Below, in pieces: positions 18,205 through 28,219 of a DNA stretch of 64,000 nucleotides (the first letter of the stretch is position 1; each line of letters starts with the position of its first letter). The notes below the pieces were generated by a model. The model was not told the DNA's origin. It searched no databases and saw only the letters and a program-made list of their open reading frames with translations. Origin of the DNA: Brevundimonas halotolerans (GTDB lineage Bacteria > Pseudomonadota > Alphaproteobacteria > Caulobacterales > Caulobacteraceae); NCBI RefSeq assembly GCF_003730275.1, contig NZ_QTTA01000016.1, positions 96,001-160,000 of the forward strand, given 5' to 3'. The translations under genes were made by a program, and so were the position numbers.

Positions 18205-19788
18205 ATGAGTACCATGAACACCGTTGGCCGTCCGACCACCCCGAACCGGGTCGAGAGCAAGCCCGCCACCCTGACCGGGGGCCGGGGCCTGCTGCAGAAC
18301 GAGGCCCTGATCTTCGAGGGTGACGGCTGGGGCAAGACCGGCGTCGACCTGCCGCAACCTGCGACAGACGGCTCCGATCTTGGCGATCTCGTACGTCGTG
18401 ATCCGATCGGCCTGCCGGGCCTGTCGGAGCCCGAGACCATGCGCCACTATGTGCGCCTGAGCCAAAAGAACCACGCCATCGACCTGGCCATCTATCCGCT
18501 GGGCTCGTGCACGATGAAGCACAACCCGCGCCTGAACGAGAAGATGGCGCGCCTGCCGGGCTTTTCCGACATACACCCGCTGCAGCCGCAGTCGACGGTG
18601 CAGGGCGCGCTGCAGCTGATGGACAGCCTGTCGCACTGGCTGACCACCCTGACCGGCATGCCGGCCGTCGCCCTGTCTCCCAAGGCGGGGGCCCACGGTG
18701 AGCTGTGCGGCCTGATGGCCATCCGCGCCGCCCACCGCGCCGCCGGCAATGGCCTGCGGTCCGACACCCCGCGCAACAAGGTCCTGGTGCCCACCAGCGC
18801 CCACGGCACCAACCCGGCCACCGCCGCCTTTGTCGGCTACACCGTAGTCGAGATCGCCCAGACCGATGACGGTCGTGTCGATCTGGCGGACCTGGAGGCC
18901 AAGCTGGGTGACGACGTGGCTGCCATCATGGTCACCAACCCCAACACCTGCGGCCTGTTCGAGCGCGACATCCTTGAGATCAGCCGCCTGACGCACGAGG
19001 CCGGCGCCTATTTCTACTGCGACGGGGCCAACTTCAACGCCATCGTCGGCCGGGTGCGCCCCGGCGATCTGGGCGTCGACGCCATGCACATCAATCTGCA
19101 CAAGACCTTCTCGACACCGCACGGCGGCGGCGGGCCGGGTGCCGGTCCGGTGGTGCTGTCCGAGGCGCTGGCCCCCTTCGCCCCGGCCCCCTGGGTCGTG
19201 AACACCGGCGACGGCTTCCAACTGGTCGAGCGTGAGGAAGACGAGGCTGAACAGGCCTTCGGCCGGCTGTGCGCCTTCCAGGGCCAGATGGGCATGTATG
19301 TCCGCGCCCTCAGCTATATGATGAGCCACGGCGCCGACGGCCTGCGGCAGGTCGCCGAGGACGCGGTGCTGAACGCCAACTACATCAAGGCCCGCCTGTC
19401 GGATGTCATGTCGGCCGCCTTCCCCGAGGGCCCCTGCATGCACGAGGCCCTGTTCGACGATGAATGGCTGAAGGGCACCGACATCACCACGCTCGACTTT
19501 GCCAAGGCGATGATCGACGAGGGCTTCCACCCGATGACCATGTACTTCCCGCTGGTCGTGCACGGGGCCATGCTGATCGAGCCGACCGAGACGGAGTCCA
19601 AGGCCGAGCTGGATCGCTTCATCCATGCCATGCGCGCCCTGGCCGAGGCCGCCAAGGCCGGCGACGTCGACCGCTTCAAGGGTGCGCCCTTCCACGCCCC
19701 GATGAAACGTCTGGACGAAACGCGGGCCGCCCGTCAGCCGGTCCTGCGCTGGACCGCGCCCGATGGCTCCAACATGGCGGCCGAATAG
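18205..19788 (+). CDS. gcvPB: Glycine dehydrogenase (decarboxylating) subunit 2
   Basis: The 527-residue PLP-bearing half of the P protein. The PLP lysine is Lys300 in INLHKTFSTPHGGGGPG. Other landmarks are GSCTMKHNPRLNE and TSAHGTNPA, which bind the cofactor phosphate and substrate. It starts 11 bases after gcvPA, so it is probably cotranscribed. A G-rich hairpin follows 18 bases after its stop. Confidence 0.97.
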   Translation: MSTMNTVGRPTTPNRVESKPATLTGGRGLLQNEALIFEGDGWGKTGVDLPQPATDGSDLGDLVRRDPIGLPGLSEPETMRHYVRLSQKNHAIDLAIYPLGSCTMKHNPRLNEKMARLPGFSDIHPLQPQSTVQGALQLMDSLSHWLTTLTGMPAVALSPKAGAHGELCGLMAIRAAHRAAGNGLRSDTPRNKVLVPTSAHGTNPATAAFVGYTVVEIAQTDDGRVDLADLEAKLGDDVAAIMVTNPNTCGLFERDILEISRLTHEAGAYFYCDGANFNAIVGRVRPGDLGVDAMHINLHKTFSTPHGGGGPGAGPVVLSEALAPFAPAPWVVNTGDGFQLVEREEDEAEQAFGRLCAFQGQMGMYVRALSYMMSHGADGLRQVAEDAVLNANYIKARLSDVMSAAFPEGPCMHEALFDDEWLKGTDITTLDFAKAMIDEGFHPMTMYFPLVVHGAMLIEPTETESKAELDRFIHAMRALAEAAKAGDVDRFKGAPFHAPMKRLDETRAARQPVLRWTAPDGSNMAAE

Positions 19789-19805
19789 GCCTTCATACTT
19801 GTCAG

Positions 19806-19832
19806 CCCCCCATGTCAGCACGACATGGGGGG
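19806..19832 (+). promoter_or_regulatory. Perfect 11-bp hairpin between gcvPB and the SDR gene
   Basis: CCCCCCATGTC (19806-19816) and GACATGGGGGG (19822-19832) pair perfectly around the loop AGCAC. No T-run follows, so it is a poor intrinsic terminator. The 3' arm ends one base before the ATG at 19834 and holds the only purine-rich stretch that could serve as its ribosome binding site, so it could block translation of the next gene or end the gcv transcript. Confidence 0.6.
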
Positions 19833-19833
19833 T

Positions 19834-20775
19834 ATGACCTCCTTCACGACCGACGACATTCCCGACCTCACCGGCCGCCGCGCCATCGTCACCGGCGCCA
19901 ACAGCGGTACCGGCTTCGAGACAGCGAAAGCACTCGCCTCCAAGGGTGCCGACGTCATTGTCGCGGCCCGCAGTCACGACCGGGCCATCGCGGCCATTGC
20001 GCAAATCCCCGCTGAACACCCGAAGGCCTGCCTACGGTTCGAGGAATTGGATCTGTCGCGGCAGGCCTCGGTCACGGCCTTTGCCGAGCGCCTGCTGGCC
20101 GAGGGGCGGCCCATCGACATTCTGGTCAACAATGCCGGCGTCATGGCCCTGCCCGCTCGCCGGGAGACCGAGGACGGCTTCGAGATGCAGCTGGCCACCA
20201 ACTACCTCGGCCATTTCGCCCTGACCGGGCGGCTGCTGCCCCTGCTGCAGGCCGGAACCGCCCGCGTGGTGCAGGTGTCCAGCATCGCCCACCGGCAGGG
20301 CCGGATCCGCCTCGACGACCTCAACTACACTCAGGGGTACGACGCCTGGCCCGTCTATGCCCAGTCCAAGCTGGCCATGTTGATGTTCGGGCTGGAACTG
20401 GATCGCCGCAGCCAGGCGAACGACTGGGGCCTGACCAGTGTCGTGGCCCACCCCGGCGTCGCCCGCACAGGGCTGATCGCTAATGGTCCGCTGGTCGGCT
20501 CGCGGATCGGGCGGTCGCTGCACCGGTGGGTCGTCAGGCCCCTGATCGAGCCCCTGGCCACCCACAGCCAGGCCGCCGGGGCCCTGCCGATCCTGATGGC
20601 GGCCACGGCGCCCTACATTGCCCCGGGCGCCTATCTCGGGCCAACGAAGATGCGCGAGATCAAGGGACCACCGGGGCCCGCTGTGCCCGCAGAACAGGCT
20701 CTCAACGCCGACATGGCGGCCCAACTGTGGTCAACATCCGAAGCCTTGACGGGCCTCCGCTGGGGCCCTCGCTGA
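19834..20775 (+). CDS. Short-chain dehydrogenase/reductase
   Basis: A 313-residue NAD(P)H-dependent oxidoreductase of the retinol-dehydrogenase-like SDR group. The cofactor motif is TGANSGTGFE, followed by VAARS (an arginine there favours NADPH), NNAGVMA, the catalytic Ser in VSSIAH and the YAQSK tetrad pair. The substrate is unknown. An in-frame ATG three codons upstream (19825) lies within the hairpin; 19834 is preferred but not certain. Confidence 0.85.
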   Translation: MTSFTTDDIPDLTGRRAIVTGANSGTGFETAKALASKGADVIVAARSHDRAIAAIAQIPAEHPKACLRFEELDLSRQASVTAFAERLLAEGRPIDILVNNAGVMALPARRETEDGFEMQLATNYLGHFALTGRLLPLLQAGTARVVQVSSIAHRQGRIRLDDLNYTQGYDAWPVYAQSKLAMLMFGLELDRRSQANDWGLTSVVAHPGVARTGLIANGPLVGSRIGRSLHRWVVRPLIEPLATHSQAAGALPILMAATAPYIAPGAYLGPTKMREIKGPPGPAVPAEQALNADMAAQLWSTSEALTGLRWGPR

Positions 20776-20872
20776 CCCTGCGCACGGGATTGTGAACACA
20801 ACCTCCCCTGATGAGCGTATGATGACCCTGCGTAATCAGAACCCAAAACAAGCGTTGGGAGGCGCATTGGTC

Positions 20873-21346
20873 ATGATGTCACGCGTTTACAAAGGTATGA
20901 TCGCCGGCTTTGTGGCGGCACTTGCTGTTGCAGCACTTGAAGCCGCACAGTTGTGGGCCGGTCCCTGGGTCGCAGGGTTTCCCCGTCTTGTTACGGTGAT
21001 GCTCGGAACGGACTCGATTCCATGGGTCGGCTGGGTCGGACACTTCCTGGTTGGTACCCTGATCCTTGGGCCCCTGTTCGGCATTCTGTGTCCGCGGATG
21101 CCCACTGAAATGCCGGAAACAAAAGGCGTGGTCTTTGCCGTCGGTGCCTTCATCGTGATGGGCCTGACGATCGCGCCGCTGACCGGCATCGGCATGTTCG
21201 GCATGCGCGCCGGCTTCTTCACCGTCGCCTGGCTGGTGCTCACCCACGTCGTGTTTGGTGCGGTGATGGGCAATGTCTATGCCCGTATGGTCGGCAAGGC
21301 CTGGCGGCAGGAACGGGTCCGCGACCACGTACATCTGGCGCACTAG
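20873..21346 (+). CDS. DUF6789-like four-helix membrane protein
   Basis: A protein of about 157 residues with four hydrophobic segments: YKGMIAGFVAALAVAALEAA, VGHFLVGTLILGPLFGILC, GVVFAVGAFIVMGLTIAPL and FTVAWLVLTHVVFGAVMGNVY. The GMIAGFVA start and the HxxxGxxxG-like fourth helix resemble DUF6789 family membrane proteins. Function unknown. GGGAGG ten bases upstream supports the start at 20873 or 20876; the frame stays open upstream to 20792. Confidence 0.7.
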   Translation: MMSRVYKGMIAGFVAALAVAALEAAQLWAGPWVAGFPRLVTVMLGTDSIPWVGWVGHFLVGTLILGPLFGILCPRMPTEMPETKGVVFAVGAFIVMGLTIAPLTGIGMFGMRAGFFTVAWLVLTHVVFGAVMGNVYARMVGKAWRQERVRDHVHLAH

Positions 21347-21360
21347 CCCGGAATGCGAAA

Positions 21361-21387
21361 CGGCCCCGGAGGATCACTCCGGGGCCG
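21361..21387. terminator. Hairpin between converging genes
   Basis: CGGCCCCGGA and TCCGGGGCCG form a perfect 10-bp stem with a 7-base loop between the plus-strand membrane protein gene and the minus-strand atpF. There is little T-tract on either side, so it may act in both directions with modest strength. Confidence 0.6.
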
Positions 21388-21417
21388 ATGTCGTTGGGCA
21401 GTTTCTAGAGGCGCCGC

Positions 21418-21933
21418 CTAGTTCAGGCGAGTCCCCATTTGGGCGATAGCCTCATCGACCAGCGGATCGCGCGTCTGCGAGGCCAGACGAGCCGCCAGAA
21501 TGTCTTCAGCGGCCTTGATGGCCAGCTCCGCAGCAGCAGCCTTGACCTCGGCGGTGGCCTGGGCCTCGGCCTGAGCAATGCGACGTTCGGCCAGCGTCTG
21601 GCGACGGGCGAGCGCTTCCTCCAGCTTGACCTTGGCGTCCTCTTCCAGACGACGCGCATCAGCCTCGGCGGCTTTCAGCATGTCGGCCGCCTGGGCCTCG
21701 GCCTCGGCCTTCTCAAGCTTGATCTGTGCCAACAGGGCCTCGGCTTCGGCGCGAAGACGTGCGGCCTCGTCCAGCTCGGACTGGATTTTGGTAGCGGCTC
21801 CGTCCAGCTGGGCAGCGATCATGCCCGGCACCTTGACCAGTACCAGGATGCCGAAAAACACGACCAGGCCAACGCCAACCCAGAACTCGGCATTGCCAAG
21901 GTCCCAGAAATATCCGGTGAGAAAAGCGGGCAT
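21418..21933 (-). CDS. atpF: ATP synthase Fo subunit b
   Basis: A 171-residue peripheral-stalk subunit with one N-terminal transmembrane helix ([17 protein letters not shown]) and a long charged coiled coil rich in Ala, Glu, Lys and Arg (about residues 40-150) that links Fo to F1. It is the last gene of the Fo operon; its ATG overlaps the b' stop (TGATG). The F1 genes are elsewhere, as is usual in alphaproteobacteria. Confidence 0.93.
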   Translation of the reverse strand: MPAFLTGYFWDLGNAEFWVGVGLVVFFGILVLVKVPGMIAAQLDGAATKIQSELDEAARLRAEAEALLAQIKLEKAEAEAQAADMLKAAEADARRLEEDAKVKLEEALARRQTLAERRIAQAEAQATAEVKAAAAELAIKAAEDILAARLASQTRDPLVDEAIAQMGTRLN

Positions 21934-22532
21934 CAGGCGGCTCCCTTGACGGCGGCGTCGGTTTCGGCAGCCGTCGCGGCCTTGCCGGTCAGCTTCTCGA
22001 CGATGGCGCGGGTCGTGTCCGAGGCAATCGACGAGACATTCGTCATGGCCGCGTCACGGGTCTTGCCGATCGCGGCTTCGGCCTCTGCGATACGGGCGTT
22101 GACAACGGCCTCTTCCTCAGCCGCGCGGGCGTTGGCGGTATCAGTGACGCGAGCCTTGGCCGCAGCAGCAGTCGCGCGGGAGGTGGCGCGGGCCTGCTCG
22201 ACCTCGGCCTTGGCGACCTCAGCCTGGCCAGCGGCTTCAGCCTGCACCTGGCGGGCGGCTTCGATGGCGGTCGCAATCGTCCCGGCGCGTTCATCCTTCA
22301 CGCGGCGCAGGCGTGGCAGGAAGACCTTGGAGAGCAGGACGTAGAGGACGGCGAAAATGATCAGCAGCCAGAAGATCTGGCCGGCCCACCACTGGAACTC
22401 GAACTGGGGCAGACCTCCGCCCGAAGCATGTTCGGCTTCCGTGCCGGCAGCATAGGCGTCGCCATGCTCGCCTGTCGGCGCAGCAGCGGAGACGTCATGG
22501 GTCGGGGGGGCGTCGCTGGATTGCACAGCCAT
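21933..22532 (-). CDS. atpG: ATP synthase Fo subunit b'
   Basis: A 199-residue b-type stalk subunit found as a second, diverged copy in alphaproteobacteria and phototrophs. It has a hydrophilic N-terminal extension of about 50 residues, one membrane helix ([20 protein letters not shown]) and an alanine-rich coiled coil. It forms a b/b' heterodimer with the product of the next gene. The symbol atpG follows the b' usage, not the gamma subunit. Confidence 0.92.
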   Translation of the reverse strand: MAVQSSDAPPTHDVSAAAPTGEHGDAYAAGTEAEHASGGGLPQFEFQWWAGQIFWLLIIFAVLYVLLSKVFLPRLRRVKDERAGTIATAIEAARQVQAEAAGQAEVAKAEVEQARATSRATAAAAKARVTDTANARAAEEEAVVNARIAEAEAAIGKTRDAAMTNVSSIASDTTRAIVEKLTGKAATAAETDAAVKGAA

Positions 22533-22609
22533 GTTCAGTCCGGTTCAGAAAGAGCGACGGGCGGCGGCGATCCGAAGGGACCGGCCACCGCCCGATTGGA
22601 TCGTCAGGT

Positions 22610-22834
22610 TTAGCTGAAGAGGATCAGCAGGCCGAGCACGAAGGCCAGAATGCCCAGCGCTTCGGTCAGGGCGAAGCCCAGAACCAGGTTGGTGAACTGG
22701 CCGCTGGCGGCCGAAGGGTTACGCAGGGCGCCCTGCAGGAAACCCGAGAAGATCGTTCCCACGCCGATACCGGCGCCGATCATGCCGAGGGTGGCCAGGC
22801 CAGCACCGATGTATTTTGCGGCTTCAGCTTCCAT
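22610..22834 (-). CDS. atpE: ATP synthase Fo subunit c
   Basis: A 74-residue hairpin of two membrane helices that forms the rotor ring. The polar loop RNPSA is present and the proton-carrying carboxylate is Glu58 in FALTEALG. The glycine-rich first helix [17 protein letters not shown] is typical of tight ring packing. No sodium-type ligand set is evident, so a proton-driven enzyme is inferred. Confidence 0.97.
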   Translation of the reverse strand: MEAEAAKYIGAGLATLGMIGAGIGVGTIFSGFLQGALRNPSAASGQFTNLVLGFALTEALGILAFVLGLLILFS

Positions 22835-22878
22835 GATGTTTGTCCTTTGAATGAAGCGATTGAAGGTTGGTGGATGGA

Positions 22879-23661
22879 TCAGTGGTCCCCGGCGTGAACG
22901 GCGTCGTTGAGATAGACGCAGGTCAGGACCGCGAACACAAAGGCTTGGAGGAAGGCGACCAGAAACTCCAGCGCCGTCAGGGCCAGAACGCCACCGAAGG
23001 CCAGGATGGCGGCGACATAGGCCAGGTAGGCGACGCCTCCGGCCGAAGCGACCGCGCCCAGCGAGACGATGAAGCCGGCGAACACCTTCATGGCGACGTG
23101 GCCGCCCAGCATGTTGCCGAACAGACGAAGCGAGAGGGTGACGGGACGCAGGAAGAAGGAGATCACCTCGATCGGCACCACGAACAGCAGCATGTACCAG
23201 GGCACGCCGGACGGGGCGAACAGCTTGAGGAAGCCGAGGCCGTGCATGGCGAAGCCGACCACGATGACCAGCAGGAAGGTCATCAGGGCAAATGTCAGCG
23301 CGACGGCCAGCTGGGCGGTGGCCGTGAAGACCGTGAACATGCCGAGCATGTTCATCGCCAGGATGAAGATGAAGAGCGTGAAGACGAACGGGAAGAAGGC
23401 GCGGCCCTGCGAGCCGATGATGCCGGTCGCCAGGTCGTCGATGAAGCTGAACATGCCCTCGCCAACGACTTGCAGGCGGCCGGGAACGACCTTTGGCGAG
23501 GCCGTGACGATGGCAAAGAAGAGGACGACAATCGTCGCCGCCACAAACATGGCGACGGTGGAGTTGGTGATCGAAAGGTCAACCAGCCCGAGGCCAGGCA
23601 CATTCACCGGGGCGATCTCCACCACCGGCTTAACCTCGAACTGTTCCATCGGATCGGCCAT
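22879..23661 (-). CDS. atpB: ATP synthase Fo subunit a
   Basis: A 260-residue membrane subunit that forms the proton half-channels against the c ring. Five or six hydrophobic helices are visible. The essential arginine lies in the penultimate conserved helix in [16 protein letters not shown], and the C-terminal [20 protein letters not shown] is typical. It begins 44 bases upstream of atpE in operon order. Confidence 0.97.
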   Translation of the reverse strand: MADPMEQFEVKPVVEIAPVNVPGLGLVDLSITNSTVAMFVAATIVVLFFAIVTASPKVVPGRLQVVGEGMFSFIDDLATGIIGSQGRAFFPFVFTLFIFILAMNMLGMFTVFTATAQLAVALTFALMTFLLVIVVGFAMHGLGFLKLFAPSGVPWYMLLFVVPIEVISFFLRPVTLSLRLFGNMLGGHVAMKVFAGFIVSLGAVASAGGVAYLAYVAAILAFGGVLALTALEFLVAFLQAFVFAVLTCVYLNDAVHAGDH

Positions 23662-23711
23662 GCCGCCGTGTCTCCCAAGTCAAAACTCCGAATCGCCGTG
23701 AGGCGGCCCGG

Positions 23712-24074
23712 TCAGCGGTCGTTGTCGTCGGCGTCCGCGTCATCCGGAAGGTCCCGGGGGGGACCGAATTCCTTCAGCGCGCGGGCGCTGAGTTTTTTGG
23801 CGGAATGCACCGCCAGCCAGATGGAGACCGCGAAACCCGAAAGGGTCCCCACGATCATCCCCCACGGCGCGGTCCCGACAAACAGGTCGAAACCCCAGCC
23901 GATCCCCAAGCCTACCAGCACACCACCGATCATCTCGGCCATGATGCGATAGCCGTATCCCACTGCCGCTCCGCCGTATTCGGGCGGTTCGGGTGTGGCC
24001 CGCGCCTTTAGCGAGTCGGCCTGGGCGTTGAGACGTCTGATTGTCTCTTCGCGGGTTTCCTCGGTCGGGGACAT
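23712..24074 (-). CDS. atpI: ATP synthase protein I (AtpI-like)
   Basis: A 120-residue protein with two membrane helices (MIGGVLVGLGIGWGFDLFV and MIVGTLSGFAVSIWLAV) and charged ends. Its position just before atpB and its G-x-x-x-G rich helices fit AtpI, which helps assemble the c ring and may aid Mg2+ uptake. It is the first gene of the Fo operon; 170 bases upstream hold the likely promoter and separate it from recN. Confidence 0.88.
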   Translation of the reverse strand: MSPTEETREETIRRLNAQADSLKARATPEPPEYGGAAVGYGYRIMAEMIGGVLVGLGIGWGFDLFVGTAPWGMIVGTLSGFAVSIWLAVHSAKKLSARALKEFGPPRDLPDDADADDNDR

Positions 24075-24243
24075 CGGCCTGCTCAGCGCCCGATGCTGGC
24101 GCCGGAAGGCGGGCGTCGGAGGGGGTCTGAATTCGGCGCGGAACCTATAGGCGGTCGGGCGTCAGGTCAAGGCACCCCGGCCCCGGGCTCAACCCCCGAA
24201 AATACAGGGAAAATTCGCACCCCACGCCCCCTGTGGCGATGCG

Positions 24244-25995
24244 TCACCTGTCGGGGTGCTCGATCAGCGCGCGAGCTGCAGCCCGGGCCTCATCCGTGAC
24301 CACCGCGCCCGACAGCATGCGGGCGATCTCCTCGTCGCGCTGGGCAGCGTCGAGAACCTCGACGGTCGTAATCGTGGCGCCGTCGCGGTCGCCCTTGCGC
24401 ACCTTCCAGTGGGTGTGACCCCGGGCCGCGACCTGGGGGCTGTGGGTGACAACCAGCACCTGACCGCCGCTCGCCAGCCGCTGCAGCCGGCGTCCGACCG
24501 CCTCGGCCACGGCGCCGCCGACGCCCTGATCCACCTCGTCGAAGATCATGACGGGCTGCGCCTGCTCGGGGCGGGCCGCCAGCGCGGCCTTCATCGCCAA
24601 GGCAAAGCGCGCCAGCTCGCCCCCGGAGGCCACCGTGTCCAGCGGGCCAAACGGCTGGCCCGGATTGGTCGAGATTTCGAACCGCACCGTTTCCGCCCCC
24701 CGCGCGCCCCGCCGGTCCTCGGGCAGGGGCTCCAGTGCCACGCGAAAGCGGGCCCGGTCCAGTTTCAGCGGCCCCAGTTCCCCGGCTACAGCTTGGGCCA
24801 GACGGTCGCCCGCCTCGGCCCGGCGGGACGACAGGGTGGCGGCCGCCACGTCATAGGCCGCGCCCGCGGCGGTCAGCGTCCGCTCGGCCGCGGTCAGCGC
24901 CTCGGCCCCGTCCTCGATCAACCGCAGCTGTTCACGCATGCGGACGCGCAGGCGCGGCAGATCCTCGACCGTGCAGTTCAGCTTGCGAGCCGCAGCGCGC
25001 AGGGCGAACAGCCGTTCCTCGGCCTTGTCCAGACGACCCGGCTCGACATCCAGCGCATCTGCGGCCTGATCCAACTGGGCCACCGCCTCCATAGCCTCGA
25101 CGAGGGTGCGGTCAATCGCCTCGGCAGCGGCGGCGAGCCGCAAAACGACAGGGTGATCGTGCCCGGATACCTCTGAGGCAGTGCCTGCATTCTCGGCTTC
25201 CAGTCGCACGGCCTGCAGGGCTCGGCCCCGGGCATGCTCCACGGCCCTCAGGGCCGCCGACAACCGTTGCGACAGCTTGTCCCCGCCCAGCGAGTCCCGC
25301 GCTTCCGACAGATCGGCCAACGCCTTTTCCGCCGCGCCCAGCAGGGCCCGTTCGCCGGCCAGCTCGGCCTCTTCGCCCGCCCGGGGGTCGAGGGCGTCCA
25401 GCTCCTCGAGCGCGAGCGTCAGCTCCTCGGCCCGGGCGGCAGCGCTGCTGGCTTCCGCCCGCAAGGTGTCCAGCCGCTGCTGGGCTTCGCGCCGGGCGTC
25501 ATGCGCCCGCGCCACGGCCGCGACGTCCTCGTGCAGGCCACCATAGCCGTCCAGGGCACCGGGATGGGTCCGGGCATCCAGCAGACCAACCGTCTCATGC
25601 TGGCCATGGACCTCGACCAGTGCCTGCGCCAGCGACCTCAGCGCATTCACCCCGACGGCCTGGTCGTTGATGAAGGCGCGGCTGCGGCCATCGGCCCCCA
25701 GAACCCGACGCAGGATCAGTTCTTCGCCCGGCTCAATCTCCAGCCCCTTCTCCCGCGCTTCGGCCAGCCAGTCGAGATCTGTAGGCGTGTCAAAGGTGGC
25801 GGTGGCCACGGCCTGGGCCGCGCCTGCGCGCACCAGCCCCGCGTCGGAGCGGGCGCCCAGCGCCAGACCGAGAGCATCGAGGATGATCGACTTGCCGGCG
25901 CCGGTCTCGCCGGTCAGCACGGTCAGGCCTGAGCCGACCTCAAGGTCCAGGCGGTCGACCAGCACGATGTCTCGAATCGACAGGGCGGTCAGCAT
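24244..25995 (-). CDS. recN: DNA repair protein RecN
   Basis: A 583-residue SMC-like ATPase that gathers DNA ends during double-strand break repair. Walker A is VLTGETGAGKS at about residues 28-38 near the start, followed by a coiled-coil region (about 160-380), the signature motif region TVASGGELARFALAMK, and Walker B in PVMIFDEVDQGVGG. LexA sites were not located. It follows bamD by about 110 bases, an arrangement common in alphaproteobacteria. Confidence 0.96.
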   Translation of the reverse strand: MLTALSIRDIVLVDRLDLEVGSGLTVLTGETGAGKSIILDALGLALGARSDAGLVRAGAAQAVATATFDTPTDLDWLAEAREKGLEIEPGEELILRRVLGADGRSRAFINDQAVGVNALRSLAQALVEVHGQHETVGLLDARTHPGALDGYGGLHEDVAAVARAHDARREAQQRLDTLRAEASSAAARAEELTLALEELDALDPRAGEEAELAGERALLGAAEKALADLSEARDSLGGDKLSQRLSAALRAVEHARGRALQAVRLEAENAGTASEVSGHDHPVVLRLAAAAEAIDRTLVEAMEAVAQLDQAADALDVEPGRLDKAEERLFALRAAARKLNCTVEDLPRLRVRMREQLRLIEDGAEALTAAERTLTAAGAAYDVAAATLSSRRAEAGDRLAQAVAGELGPLKLDRARFRVALEPLPEDRRGARGAETVRFEISTNPGQPFGPLDTVASGGELARFALAMKAALAARPEQAQPVMIFDEVDQGVGGAVAEAVGRRLQRLASGGQVLVVTHSPQVAARGHTHWKVRKGDRDGATITTVEVLDAAQRDEEIARMLSGAVVTDEARAAARALIEHPDR

Positions 25996-26107
25996 GGAAG
26001 GCGGCCTGTCTGGCGGTCGGAATGATTCGACATAAGGCCGATCATAGCGCCGGGCTGCGTCCTGACGATGCGCTGTTCCGTGTTTGGTCCCGAATTCAGC
26101 CCCGACC

Positions 26108-26968
26108 TCAGCCCGGGATGATCCGGCTGAGCCAGCCTTCGCGACGCGCTTCGGGCTCTACGTCCGGCCGCTCGCCCTGATCGGTCAGCAGGGCATGGGC
26201 TTCGCTGTACCAGGGGCTGCCGGGGAAGTTGTGGCCCAGAACCGCGCCGTTGCGGATTGCCTCGTCCTTCAGGCCCAGCACCAGGCTGACTTCGACCAGA
26301 CGGTACAGGGCCTCCGGCGCATGCGAGGTGCGCTGGAACTCTTCGTTCTCGACGACGGTGCGATAGCGGTTCATCGCGGCCAGCGGCTGGTTGGCGCGCT
26401 GATAGTAGCGGCCGATTTCCATTTCCTTGCCGGCCAGCTGGTCGTTGACCATGTCGATCTTGACGAGGGCATCAGAGGCATAGGCCGTGTCGGGATAGCG
26501 ACGCGCGACCTCGCGCAGCGCCGCCAAGGCATTCTCGGAATAGCCCTGGTCACGGCCCACGTCGGTGATCTGCTCAAAGAAGCAGATCGCCTTCATGTAA
26601 TAGGCATAGGCGGCCGACGGATTGCCGGGGAAAAGCTGGATGAACCGGTCCGAGGCGGCGATAGCCTCAGCATAGCTATTGTTCTGATAATAGGCGTAGA
26701 TCTGCATCAGGATCGAATGCCGCGCCCACTCTGAATAGGGGTGCTGACGTTCCACTTCCTGGAAATAATCGATCGCGTCGCGCCAGCGCTTGCGCTCCAG
26801 CCGCTCATAGCCGGTGTTGTACAGCAGCTCGACCGGACGTTCTTCATAGGCCAGCTTCGGCCGCTCCCGGCCGTTGTTGCAGGCTGCTACGGTCAGCGAA
26901 AAGACAGCAACCGCTGACAGGATCAGACCGGAACGGATTTTGGAAACAGGCACTGATTGCGACCCCAT
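26108..26968 (-). CDS. bamD: Outer membrane protein assembly factor BamD
   Basis: A 286-residue lipoprotein with lipobox LTVAAC and five predicted TPR-like repeats (for example LYNTGYERLERKRWRDAIDYF and EAIAASDRFIQLFPGNPSA). BamD is the essential partner of BamA in folding outer membrane proteins, anchored to the inner face of the outer membrane. The start at 26968 is upstream of a normal signal peptide; ATG choices in the first few residues are equivalent. Confidence 0.95.
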   Translation of the reverse strand: MGSQSVPVSKIRSGLILSAVAVFSLTVAACNNGRERPKLAYEERPVELLYNTGYERLERKRWRDAIDYFQEVERQHPYSEWARHSILMQIYAYYQNNSYAEAIAASDRFIQLFPGNPSAAYAYYMKAICFFEQITDVGRDQGYSENALAALREVARRYPDTAYASDALVKIDMVNDQLAGKEMEIGRYYQRANQPLAAMNRYRTVVENEEFQRTSHAPEALYRLVEVSLVLGLKDEAIRNGAVLGHNFPGSPWYSEAHALLTDQGERPDVEPEARREGWLSRIIPG

Positions 26969-27191
26969 GATTACCGGCCGGAAGGCGCGCCGCAGCGGAC
27001 CATCCGGAAGACGAAGCGATCTCTACACCAGCGAAACCCAAGCGCCAATCACATGCGGACCGATGTCGGATTTGGTCCGGAATGCGCGTGAAGCGGCTTG
27101 ATGCCTGACGCCCCGCTGTTAAGAAGCGCCCACACCCCGGACGCCTCCTCTCCCTATTGGCGGTCCGATGAGGGCGAAAGGATGACGGGCC

Positions 27192-28127
27192 ATGAAGCTG
27201 CTCTCCGGCAATGCCAACCGAACCCTGGCCCGGGCCATAGCCGATCACCTCGACATGCCGCTGACCCGGGCGGAGGTAAAGCGCTTTGCAGACAATGAGG
27301 TGTTTGCCGTCATTGAGGAAAATGTGCGGGGCGAGGATGTCTTTGTCATCCAGTCGACCAGTTATCCGGCCAATGACAATCTGATGGAGCTGCTGATCAT
27401 GACTGATGCCCTGATCCGGGCGTCGGCCAAACGGATCACGGCCGTCATGCCCTATTTCGGCTATGCCCGTCAGGATCGGAAGACCGGCGGTCGCACGCCG
27501 ATTTCCGCCAAGCTGGTGGCCAATATGATCACCCGGGCCGGGGCCCACAGGGTGCTGACCATGGATCTGCACGCCGGGCAAATTCAGGGCTTCTTCGACA
27601 TTCCGACCGATAATCTGGTCGCCACGCCCGTGCTGGCGCAGGACATTCGCGAAAACTATCCGCGCGGCGATGATCTGATGATCGTCTCGCCCGATGTGGG
27701 CGGCGTGGTGCGCGCCCGGTCACTGGCCAGCCGCCTGAACGCCGACCTGGCCATCGTCGACAAGCGGCGCCCCAAGGCCGGGGAGAGCGAGGTCATGAAC
27801 ATCATCGGTGACGTCGAGGGACGCCGCTGCATCCTGTTCGACGACATCGTCGACTCGGGCGGCACATTGGTGAACGCGGCCAAGGCCCTGATCGACCAGG
27901 GTGCGACCGAGGTGTCGGCCTATATCAGCCACGGCGTCCTGTCCGGCCCTGCCGTCAGCCGAGTCAACGACGGCCCGCTGAAGGAACTGGTGATCACCGA
28001 TTCGATCGAACAGCCGCATGAGGTGGCGACTTGCAAGAAGATCCGCACGGTCTCGGTGGCTCCCCTGATAGGCGAGGCGATCCGCCGAATCGCCAACGAG
28101 GAGTCCGTCTCCAAGCTGTTCGATTAA
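27192..28127 (+). CDS. prs: Ribose-phosphate pyrophosphokinase
   Basis: A 311-residue enzyme that makes PRPP from ribose-5-phosphate and ATP for nucleotide, histidine and NAD synthesis. Landmarks are the [20 protein letters not shown] start, ATP-binding [17 protein letters not shown], the flexible-loop and [12 protein letters not shown] metal region, and the PRPP-binding [14 protein letters not shown]. It stands alone, divergent from bamD across about 220 bases. Confidence 0.97.
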   Translation: MKLLSGNANRTLARAIADHLDMPLTRAEVKRFADNEVFAVIEENVRGEDVFVIQSTSYPANDNLMELLIMTDALIRASAKRITAVMPYFGYARQDRKTGGRTPISAKLVANMITRAGAHRVLTMDLHAGQIQGFFDIPTDNLVATPVLAQDIRENYPRGDDLMIVSPDVGGVVRARSLASRLNADLAIVDKRRPKAGESEVMNIIGDVEGRRCILFDDIVDSGGTLVNAAKALIDQGATEVSAYISHGVLSGPAVSRVNDGPLKELVITDSIEQPHEVATCKKIRTVSVAPLIGEAIRRIANEESVSKLFD

Positions 28128-28219
28128 CGGTCGGAAAACGCTTCATCCCGCGTTATAAGAGACCGGATCGCGACGCGTTCGTCCGCGTCGCCTGAGTATT
28201 CAGTGGGGAAGCCCTGTCG

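Noticed and set aside
18070..20019. Minus-strand open frame of 649 codons opposite gcvPB
   Set aside because: It covers the glycine dehydrogenase and SDR genes on the other strand and has the same shadow composition; no start signal.
22867..23952. Plus-strand open frame of 361 codons opposite atpB
   Set aside because: Antisense of the ATP synthase a subunit; composition rich in charged residues and His is a mirror of membrane codons.
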